From: Nitrospinota bacterium
GTDB lineage: Bacteria > UBA8248
DNA length: 10,454 nt
NCBI GenBank assembly: GCA_003506735.1
Contig: DNYS01000020.1
Span: forward strand, 1 to 10,454
Direction of reading: 5' to 3'
Under the pieces are notes generated by a model, which saw only the letters and a program-made list of their open reading frames with translations, did no database searches and was not told the DNA's origin. The position numbers were made by a program, and so were the translations under genes. Shown one piece after another: positions 1-4,867 of this stretch (its first letter is position 1; every line of letters begins with the position of its first letter).

Positions 1-69
1 TATTGTTGCACATCCCCCCAACAGCAGGACGGCAAGGGCCAGCAGAATGGGTGCAGCAAATTTTCTCAT
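1..69 (-). CDS. Lipoprotein N-terminus (partial, runs off left edge)
   Basis: Reading leftwards from an ATG at 69, 23 codons stay open to the window edge. They encode a textbook lipoprotein signal peptide: a basic start (MRKF), a hydrophobic core rich in Leu, Ala and Val, and a lipobox LGGC with the lipidated Cys at residue 20, followed by ATI. The signal would send the product through Sec, to be lipidated and cleaved by signal peptidase II. The mature part lies outside the window, so no function can be given. The ribosome binding site is unimpressive: a GGAG lies about 16 bases upstream, which is too far for an ideal site. The gene points the same way as the deformylase operon but is separated from it by about 590 bases and a terminator, so it probably has its own promoter. 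Confidence 0.7.
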   Translation of the reverse strand, partial: MRKFAAPILLALAVLLLGGCATI

Positions 70-125
70 AGGAAAATACTGTGTTCTCCACCACCGGGCG
101 AGAGGGGGGAATAGGAAGAGTCCAT

Positions 126-135
126 CCCCTAGGGG
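126..135. promoter_or_regulatory. Palindrome CCCCTAGGGG beside a -10 box
   Basis: A perfect 10-base palindrome sits in a run that continues as eight Gs (132-139), 19 bases before the TATAAT box at 155-160. It could be an operator or simply a consequence of the C and G runs. Nothing ties it to a known regulator. Confidence 0.2.
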
Positions 136-154
136 GGGGATTCGACCGGCAGGG

Positions 155-160
155 TATAAT
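155..160 (+). promoter_or_regulatory. Candidate -10 box for a rightward transcript
   Basis: TATAAT is a perfect sigma-70-type -10 hexamer and stands out in GC-rich DNA. It would start a transcript near 167, reading towards the structured region and the terminator at 587-624. There is no good -35 hexamer: the 17-base spacer position falls in the G-run. The promoter would therefore need an activator, or the match is accidental. Confidence 0.35.
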
Positions 161-261
161 GATGCTCTCTCACATTTTTTCGCCAAAATGCCGTTGTCTT
201 GAGAGCCATTGAAAATTGAACCAAGAATGTGTGGAGGCCCCTCCCTCTGGAGTCTCTTCAC

Positions 262-292
262 TTAATTGCTGGCCATAATAAACCACAATTAA
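262..292 (+). other. Hairpin TTAATTG / CAATTAA
   Basis: Perfect 7-bp inverted repeat (262-268 with 286-292) and a 17-base loop containing TAATAA. It is AT-rich within GC-rich surroundings and has no T-tract after it, so it is not a terminator. It may be a domain of the candidate RNA. Confidence 0.4.
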
Positions 293-376
293 CCGCTCTA
301 CCCAGCGCACTGGATGCGGCGGAAATGGTGGGAGCTAGTGAAACAGACCCTAAGAGGACCTCTTCTCTCCCCTTCA

Positions 377-414
377 AGGGCCGCCTCGCCCCTCCGGCCC
401 TAGCCCACGGGGCG
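377..414 (+). other. H-type RNA pseudoknot
   Basis: Stem 1 is AGGGCCG (377-383) with CGGCCCT (395-401), 7 bp. The loop sequence CGCCCC (387-392) pairs with GGGGCG (409-414), 6 bp, just after stem 1. The linkers are 3, 2 and 7 bases, which fits classical H-type geometry. A 7-bp stem CTCCCCT (367-373) with AGGGGAG (433-439) encloses the whole element. The pairings are read directly from the sequence; whether the fold forms and is transcribed is inference. Confidence 0.45.
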
Positions 415-449
415 GTTTGGGAGTTCATCGTGAGGGGAGGACCTAGGAG

Positions 450-463
450 GGCCTCAGGAGGCC
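450..463 (+). other. Short GC hairpin GGCCT / AGGCC
   Basis: Five base pairs (450-454 with 459-463) around a CAGG loop, immediately right of the pseudoknot region. Small, but stable in composition. Listed as part of the structured segment. Confidence 0.3.
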
Positions 464-554
464 ACTGGTGTGAGGGTTATTGTGCGGGTATCTGGATAAA
501 TAGACCGCAGAGAATACACATAAAATACTGAATATATAAGTCTTACAAAATTAT

Positions 555-578
555 GTTCGAGTCCTATCTTTGGCACCA
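555..578 (+). other. tRNA 3'-end-like fragment ending in CCA
   Basis: The 24 bases read as the 3' end of a tRNA: G53, a T loop TTCGAGT with the invariant TTC and A58, the T-stem 3' strand CCTAT, the acceptor 3' strand CTTTGGC, discriminator A, then CCA. The preceding bases TTAT do not complete the T stem; a real tRNA would need ATAGG there. No D arm or anticodon arm fits in the 50 bases before it. It is therefore a 3' fragment, as left at one end of an element that integrated into a tRNA gene, or else the tRNA-like end of a longer RNA. The partner tRNA, expected to start GCCAAAG, is not in the window. Confidence 0.45.
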
Positions 579-586
579 AAAACGAC

Positions 587-624
587 AAAAGGCTGTGGAG
601 GGCGATTCCCCCCGCAGCCTTTTT
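587..624 (+). terminator. Strong bidirectional rho-independent terminator
   Basis: AAAAGGCTG (587-595) pairs with CAGCCTTTT (615-623). The stem continues with a T-G pair and GGAGGG against CCCCCC (one A-C mismatch), around the loop CGATT. T620-624 forms the T-tract on the plus strand. The A-run on the left gives a U-tract on the minus strand as well. It lies 34 bases beyond the deformylase stop, so it should end that operon from the right and any rightward transcript (such as the CCA-ended candidate RNA) from the left. Confidence 0.85.
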
Positions 625-658
625 CCATGCGTGATCGCCGAGTTTCAAACAGGCCGCC

Positions 659-1240
659 CTAACAGCTCTTCCCGCCCTCTTCTATTTCCTCTTCTTCCTC
701 ATCCTCCCCGCCTTCTTTCGGCTCGGGCCGGGGGGCGTGGTAGCGGCGCCACTCATCGCCGTAGGCAAGGGTGGAGAGGTTGGTCATGCGGTCGATGAAG
801 AGAACGCCGTCGAGATGGTCGGCCTCATGCTGGGCGACGCGGGCGGCGAAATTCTCGAACTCGACCGAGTATTTTTCTCCGGAGGCATCCCACGCGTCGA
901 GCCGGATGCGCATGTAGCGGGGCACCATCCCGTGTATATCGGGGAGGGAGAGGCATCCCTCCCAGCTCTCTTCCATCTCCTCCGAAAGCGGGGTGAGGAC
1001 GGGGTTCACTGCAACGCGGAGGGTGGACTCGTCCCCGGGGTCGGGCTGAATGATAAAGAGGCGAACGCCGAAGTGCACCTGGGGGGCGGCCAGTCCGATA
1101 CCGGCGTACTCGGACATGGTTTCCACCAGATCATCGACCAACGCCTTGATATCGCTGCTCTTCAGGGCTTTGGCGGGTATCTCCTCGGCGACCTGCCGGA
1201 GGACCGGGTGGCCCATCTGCGCCACCTTCAATATGGCCAT
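659..1240 (-). CDS. def: Peptide deformylase with acidic tail
   Basis: Removes the formyl group from the N-terminal methionine of nascent proteins at the ribosome, as a metal (usually Fe2+) hydrolase. All three family motifs are present: GIGLAAPQ (47-54), EGCLS (94-98, metal ligand Cys96) and HEADH (138-142, ligands His138 and His142, catalytic Glu139). At 193 residues it is slightly longer than typical enzymes because of a C-terminal extension from about residue 172, mostly Glu, Asp and Gly, ending GGKSC. The start is supported by AAAGGA about nine bases upstream. It is the last gene of a minus-strand run after the HAD and SDR genes (36-base gap) and is followed by a strong terminator. The usual neighbour fmt is not in the window. 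Function is near certain; the role of the tail is unknown. Confidence 0.96.
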   Translation of the reverse strand: MAILKVAQMGHPVLRQVAEEIPAKALKSSDIKALVDDLVETMSEYAGIGLAAPQVHFGVRLFIIQPDPGDESTLRVAVNPVLTPLSEEMEESWEGCLSLPDIHGMVPRYMRIRLDAWDASGEKYSVEFENFAARVAQHEADHLDGVLFIDRMTNLSTLAYGDEWRRYHAPRPEPKEGGEDEEEEEIEEGGKSC

Positions 1241-1276
1241 ATCAATATATCCTTTATAAACAACATCTTGCGATCA

Positions 1277-1981
1277 TTACCACGAACCGGACAGGGATGA
1301 AAACCAGGCCACCAGCGCATCCGCGCCCGCGATTTCTTCAAGAGAGTCCACCACCCGGTCGGCCTCTCCGAGTTGATCTCTCGGAAAGCTGGTGGTCACC
1401 GCCAGAACCCGCATCCCCGCAGCGCGACCCGCACCAACGCCCGCTACCGAATCCTCCAGGACAAGACAGGCGGCGGGGAGGATGGCATCGGCACGGCCAC
1501 CGTTGAGCCGCTCCAGCGCCGTGAGAAAACTCTCGGGATGGGGCTTTCCCCGCTCGACCATCTCCGCCGATACGATGGTCTCGAAATATTCAAGCAACTC
1601 CGCACCCGCGAGCACGGGGCGAATCTCGGCCTCCAGCGCCCCGCTCGCGACCGCCAGCGGCCATCTGGCCGAGGCGGCCCGGATCAGATCGGCCACCCCC
1701 GGGAGGATGGGTGGATCCTGTGCCAGATCCTTGTAGTGCGCTTCCTTGACATCGAGAAGGCGCCCGAACCGGTCGGGGGATAGCGCCACATCGCGGTCGT
1801 CCAGGAATGTCCGCATCATCATCCTGTCGTCGTAGGCCAGGTACCGATCCCGGTATTGGGCTTCGGTCAGTTCGAGGCCCAACTCCGCCGAGAAGGTCCG
1901 CTGGAAGGCGGCCAGATGATAAGGCTCGCTGTCGGCAATCGTGCCATCGAAATCGAAGATGAGGGCCCCGAGCTCCACCAT
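1277..1981 (-). CDS. HAD-superfamily hydrolase, CbbY/beta-phosphoglucomutase-like
   Basis: A 234-residue haloacid dehalogenase-type phosphatase or phosphomutase. All four HAD motifs can be read: motif I DFDGTIADSE (nucleophile Asp10, acid/base Asp12), motif II Ser113 in VASGA, motif III Lys146 in GKPHPE, and motif IV LEDS (Asp177). An alpha-helical C1-type cap lies between about residues 17 and 90, as in the CbbY, phosphoglycolate phosphatase and beta-phosphoglucomutase group. The substrate cannot be told from sequence; a small sugar phosphate or phosphoglycolate is the usual range. The start is only 6 bases after the SDR stop, so the two are probably co-transcribed. A G-rich stretch in the SDR tail is the only Shine-Dalgarno candidate. 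Cytoplasmic: no signal or membrane segment. Confidence 0.9.
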   Translation of the reverse strand: MVELGALIFDFDGTIADSEPYHLAAFQRTFSAELGLELTEAQYRDRYLAYDDRMMMRTFLDDRDVALSPDRFGRLLDVKEAHYKDLAQDPPILPGVADLIRAASARWPLAVASGALEAEIRPVLAGAELLEYFETIVSAEMVERGKPHPESFLTALERLNGGRADAILPAACLVLEDSVAGVGAGRAAGMRVLAVTTSFPRDQLGEADRVVDSLEEIAGADALVAWFSSLSGSW

Positions 1982-1987
1982 GACGCG

Positions 1988-2752
1988 CTAGACCCAGCCG
2001 CCCCCGTCTTCATAAACGTTCACCCCCGAGATGTAACTTGAGGCGTCCGAGGCAAGAAAAACGCACAGACCGGCGATGTCTTCGGGCTCGCCCATCCGGC
2101 CGAGGACGGTCTTCTCGTTCAGCCATTTTTCCGTGTCCGGGTTCGAAAGGGCCGCCGCCATAATGGGCGTGCGGTGCGCGCCGGGCGAGATGCAGTTTAC
2201 ACGCACCCCCATCGGGCCCCACTCGACCGAGAGGGCACGCGTCAAGGAGGCGACCCCGCCCTTGCTCGCGTTGTAGGCGGCCCGCGCGGCGCGTTGGCCT
2301 CGTTCGCCGAGGAAGGTCGCCACGTTGACGATGCTCCCCCCGCCTCGGCCGACCATGCCCTCGCCCACCGCCTGGCAGCAGAAAAACGTCCCCGTCAGGT
2401 TGATGTCGATGACACGCCGCCATTCCTCTTCGGCGACCTGGAGGGTTTCATCACCGTTGTAGACGCCCGCGCCGTTGACCAGCACATCGATGGGGCCCAG
2501 CGCGCGCGAGGTCTCACCGACCACCTTTTTCACCTCCTCCAGCTTCGAGACATCCAACGGGGCGGCGAGCGCCCTCCGGCCCAATCCGGCGATGATTTTT
2601 TCGGTCTCCGCAAGAGCATCCGCCCGCCGGCCGGCGAGGGCCACGTCCGCGCCCGCCTCGGCCAGCGCAACGGCCATCGCCTGGCCCAGACCCGAACCCG
2701 CCCCGGTAACGAGCGCCACTTTGCCGTCCAGCTTCATTTTGTCCAGAATCAT
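1988..2752 (-). CDS. Short-chain dehydrogenase/reductase (classical SDR)
   Basis: A 254-residue NAD(P)-dependent oxidoreductase of the classical SDR family, FabG-like in layout. Visible motifs are the cofactor glycine motif TGAGSGLG (16-23), NGAG (93-96, usually NNAG), Asn118, the Tyr160-x3-Lys164 catalytic pair in YNASK, and SPG after strand 6. The loop after strand 2 is AGRRAD, with Arg rather than Asp, which suggests NADP(H) preference. Where the catalytic Ser normally sits (NVSS or NIGS) this protein has NVAT, so Thr146 appears to replace Ser. The start is well supported by AAGGAG six bases upstream of ATG. It is the first gene of the minus-strand run and diverges from the methyltransferase gene. 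The substrate is unknown. A fatty-acid FabG role is unlikely because no fatty-acid genes are nearby. Confidence 0.92.
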   Translation of the reverse strand: MILDKMKLDGKVALVTGAGSGLGQAMAVALAEAGADVALAGRRADALAETEKIIAGLGRRALAAPLDVSKLEEVKKVVGETSRALGPIDVLVNGAGVYNGDETLQVAEEEWRRVIDINLTGTFFCCQAVGEGMVGRGGGSIVNVATFLGERGQRAARAAYNASKGGVASLTRALSVEWGPMGVRVNCISPGAHRTPIMAAALSNPDTEKWLNEKTVLGRMGEPEDIAGLCVFLASDASSYISGVNVYEDGGGWV

Positions 2753-2888
2753 CCATATCTCCTTGCCATATCGATACGGAGCAATTGTTCAGGCTTTCGA
2801 ATCATATGGACGCCTAAGCTAGGGGAATCCCAGGATGGGTGTCAACCGGAGGGCGGAGGGCGTACGCCCCGCCGGCGGGGGCGAATAC

Positions 2889-3563
2889 ATGCAGCGAGAC
2901 GGGCCGGACCCGGCTTCCGATCAAGAGAGAACCCCTCCATGCCCGCTCTGCGATAGGGCGGATGCTAGGCCGTTCGACGAGGGCGAGGGGCGGACCTATC
3001 TCCACTGCCCGGCCTGCCGGCTCATGTTCGTTCCCGAGAAATTCTGGCCCTCGCCCGCCGAGGAGCGCCGCCGCTACGACCAGCACCAAAACGCGCCGGA
3101 CGATGCCGGCTACCTGTCCCATCTCGAAACGCTCGCCTCCCCCCTGGCCGGGCGGCTACCGCCCGGGGCGCGGGGGCTCGATTTTGGGTGCGGCCCCGAG
3201 CCCGTCCTTTGCCGGATCATGGAAGAGCGCGGATTCGCCACCCGGCCCTACGATCCCTTCTACTTTCCCGAGCCGCCCGGCGGCCCATTCGACTTCATCG
3301 CATCGACCGAGACGTTCGAGCATTTTCGCCATCCGCGAAAAGAGATCGGGCACCTTCGCGCCATGCTCAGGACGGGCGGGCTCCTCGGCGTGATGACGAT
3401 GTTCTGGAGCGAGAATGCATTTCGGTCGAACTGGCACTACCGGCGCGATTTCACCCATCTTTGCTTCTACCGGAGGGATACGATGGATTGGATTTGCAGA
3501 GCCTTCGGCTTCGAACTCATCTGGTGCGACGGACGGCGGGCCGCGATCCTCCGCCGCCTCTAG
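2889..3563 (+). CDS. Class I SAM-dependent methyltransferase with N-terminal zinc ribbon
   Basis: A 224-residue protein from the preferred ATG. The N-terminus carries two CxxC pairs (CPLC and CPAC, residues 18-21 and 40-43), a likely zinc ribbon. A Rossmann-fold methyltransferase domain follows with motif I GLDFGCGPEP (about 96-105), an acidic/aromatic YDPFYF segment after strand 2, and STETFEHF (about 139-146) as the motif near the active site. The C-terminal part has the conserved-looking block WHYRRDFTHLCFY. The pattern matches a family of uncharacterised bacterial methyltransferases; the substrate is unknown. An in-frame ATG at 2835 would add 18 low-complexity residues and leave only 82 bases for two divergent promoters. 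I prefer 2889, but 2835 has a comparable AGGGGA upstream. The next gene starts 147 bases downstream. Confidence 0.85.
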   Translation: MQRDGPDPASDQERTPPCPLCDRADARPFDEGEGRTYLHCPACRLMFVPEKFWPSPAEERRRYDQHQNAPDDAGYLSHLETLASPLAGRLPPGARGLDFGCGPEPVLCRIMEERGFATRPYDPFYFPEPPGGPFDFIASTETFEHFRHPRKEIGHLRAMLRTGGLLGVMTMFWSENAFRSNWHYRRDFTHLCFYRRDTMDWICRAFGFELIWCDGRRAAILRRL

Positions 3564-3710
3564 CCATACCTGCAGCCCCGATGGCGATCAGGGGGCGTCT
3601 ATGGCATCCTCATGGCAATGGAATCGATCTGAATCTTCCGGGAGTTCTTCCGCTCCCGCCACGCGGTCCCGCCCGGGCCGCCACACTAACCGGCATCGAG
3701 GGGATTTGCA

Positions 3711-4718
3711 GTGGCCAAAGGCATTGCATGGATTACCACGACATGGCTCGGGGGCCTGGATGACCCGATGCACCTACTCCGCCCGCTGGAGGAGGAGGCG
3801 GAACTGGAAATCAATCTGGACGTCCGGGGGGTCCATCTCAGCGAAGAGGAGGTGCTCGAGGGAATCCCCGGCGTCGTCGCCACCCTGCCGAGCGGAGACC
3901 TATACACGGCCCGCGTCATGGCCGCCGCCTCCGACCTGAAAATCATCGCGCGAACGGGCGTGGGCCTGAACGCCATCGATATTGACGCCGCCACCGAGAA
4001 CGGTATTGTCGTCACCCACGCCGCCGGCCAGAACGCCCAGTCGGTGGCCGAACACACCTTCGGCCTCATCCTCGCCGCCGCCCGGAGAATTCCCCTGTCG
4101 AACCAGGGCATCCGCGCCGGGGAGTGGGCCAGCCTCCGCCTCCCCGCGGCTGCCCTCAATGGCAGGACCCTCGGCCTCATCGGTCTCGGAAACATCGGAA
4201 AACAGGTCGCCCGCCGCGCCGCTGCCTTCGGGATGGAAATCCTCGCCTGCGACATCGTCCAGGACGAGCGGTTCGCCGCCGAGGTGGGCGTCTATTTCCA
4301 TCCGATCGAAGAGGTCGTGAGCCGGGCCGACTATATTTCGTGCCATGTCCCGCTGACGCCCGACACGCGAGGCATCATCAACCGCGCCCTGCTGAGACTC
4401 ATGAAGCCCACCGCCTTTGTGTTCAACACCTCGCGGGGGCCTGTCGTGGATATCGACGCGCTCGCGGATGCTCTCTCATCCGGCGGGATTCGTGGGGCCG
4501 GGATCGACGTATTCCCCGACGAACCGCCCGACGCCTCCCATCCCCTATTCGCCCTGGACAACGTCGTCGTCACCCCGCACGCGGCGGGGGTGGGCGAGGA
4601 CGCCTGCAAGAACTGCGTCCGCCATGCGGTCCGGGCGACCGTGGATTGTCTGTCCGGGCGGAGGCCGGGGGACGTGGCCAACCCCGGCGTCCTCGAAAAG
4701 GCGGGGATTTTGGGCTAG
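3711..4718 (+). CDS. D-2-hydroxyacid dehydrogenase (phosphoglycerate dehydrogenase-like)
   Basis: A 335-residue NAD-dependent D-isomer-specific 2-hydroxyacid dehydrogenase. The nucleotide-binding motif GLGNIG (158-163) is followed by Asp181 at the end of the next strand, which favours NAD over NADP. The catalytic set is intact: Arg242 in NTSRGPVVD, Glu271 in PDEPP and His290 in TPHAAG. The split catalytic domain (residues 1 to about 105 plus the C-terminus) contains the ARTGVGLNAID substrate-loop block. It lacks the ACT or intervening domains of long SerA enzymes, so glyoxylate/hydroxypyruvate, phosphoglycerate or other 2-hydroxyacids are all possible. The start is GTG at 3711, backed by GAGGGGA six bases upstream; no ATG fits as well. 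A 149-base gap with weak promoter-like sequence separates it from the M16 pair. Confidence 0.93.
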   Translation: MAKGIAWITTTWLGGLDDPMHLLRPLEEEAELEINLDVRGVHLSEEEVLEGIPGVVATLPSGDLYTARVMAAASDLKIIARTGVGLNAIDIDAATENGIVVTHAAGQNAQSVAEHTFGLILAAARRIPLSNQGIRAGEWASLRLPAAALNGRTLGLIGLGNIGKQVARRAAAFGMEILACDIVQDERFAAEVGVYFHPIEEVVSRADYISCHVPLTPDTRGIINRALLRLMKPTAFVFNTSRGPVVDIDALADALSSGGIRGAGIDVFPDEPPDASHPLFALDNVVVTPHAAGVGEDACKNCVRHAVRATVDCLSGRRPGDVANPGVLEKAGILG

Positions 4719-4748
4719 CCCGCGTTTCGAGAATCCGGGCCAGTGGGG

Positions 4749-4754
4749 TAGAAT
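4749..4754 (+). promoter_or_regulatory. Weak promoter candidate upstream of the M16 pair
   Basis: TAGAAT resembles a -10 hexamer. A poor -35 candidate (TTTCGA, 4725-4730) lies 18 bases upstream. The 149-base gap before the M16 operon is where a promoter would be expected, but the match is weak. Confidence 0.22.
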
Positions 4755-4767
4755 TTCTCTCGCCGCT

Positions 4768-4799
4768 ATTTTCGCCCATCGGCATATTTTGGCGAATAT
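4768..4799 (+). other. Imperfect inverted repeat in the M16 leader
   Basis: ATTTTCGCC (4768-4776) and GGCGAATAT (4791-4799) match at eight of nine positions across a 14-base spacer. It lies between the candidate -10 box and the first M16 start. It could be a leader hairpin or an operator; there is no T-tract after it. Confidence 0.3.
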
Positions 4800-4867
4800 C
4801 GAGGGATGAAATTTCCTTCCTTTCGCCGTTATGCCCGGTGCGTTCCCTTCTTTATGAAGGATCATTC

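Larger units (their letters stand above)
167..578 (+). ncRNA. Candidate structured RNA with tRNA-like 3' end
   Basis: This is a hypothesis built from several visible elements. A transcript from the TATAAT box would start near 167. GCCAAA at 182-187 can pair with TTTGGC at 569-574, which directly precedes ACCA, like an acceptor stem. ATGTGTG at 227-233 can pair with TACACAT at 515-521. Between them lie a 7-bp hairpin (262-292), a 7-bp enclosing stem (367-373 with 433-439), an H-type pseudoknot inside it, and a 5-bp hairpin (450-463). A terminator follows 9 bases after CCA. The size from 182 (397 nt), the pseudoknot and the CCA end recall tmRNA. The conserved tmRNA start, the G3:U70 pair and a tag frame ending in Ala-Ala-stop are all missing, and the T stem pairs poorly. 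It may be a new RNA, a decayed gene or chance structure. Confidence 0.3.
70..658. other. Long non-coding stretch with RNA-like structure
   Basis: This is the only gap over 300 bases. No reading frame here has a supported start plus recognisable protein character; the 100-codon frame at 229-531 looks fortuitous. The base composition is patchy: G-runs around 126-139, AT-rich at 481-570, GC-rich and strongly self-complementary at 350-470. Separately listed elements are a -10 box, a hairpin at 262-292, a pseudoknot at 377-414, a hairpin at 450-463, a tRNA 3'-end-like sequence at 555-578 and a terminator at 587-624. Confidence 0.6.

Noticed and set aside
131..150. GGATTCGACCGG near 138-150, resembling the conserved 5' motif of tmRNA (GGATTCGACGGG).
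   Set aside because: No acceptor strand upstream pairs with the CTTTGGC-ACCA end, the motif overlaps the promoter-like TATAAT region, and no tag reading frame ending in Ala-Ala-stop follows. Too weak to call ssrA.
229..531. A 100-codon open frame (with a stretch reading SALDAA that recalls a tmRNA tag).
   Set aside because: The Ala-Ala is followed by Glu, not a stop. There is no good ribosome binding site, and the frame crosses the pseudoknot region with low-complexity content. More likely a chance frame.
182..578. A tRNA gene interrupted by a group I intron.
   Set aside because: The 5' end after GCCAAAA has no D-arm sequence, and no group I core (P, Q, R, S elements) could be found in between.
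2174..2956. A 260-codon plus-strand frame across the SDR gene.
   Set aside because: Shadow of the SDR coding sequence on the opposite strand, with no family motif. The SDR has intact motifs and an AAGGAG start.
3188..3763. A frame running from the methyltransferase into the gap before the hydroxyacid dehydrogenase, with a short ATG frame from about 3580.
   Set aside because: No ribosome binding site or recognisable sequence, and it overlaps two well-supported genes in other frames.
4124..4867. In-frame upstream extension of the first M16 gene.
   Set aside because: It overlaps the intact hydroxyacid dehydrogenase gene in another frame and is Arg/Pro-rich. The signal peptide and ribosome binding site place the start at 4868.
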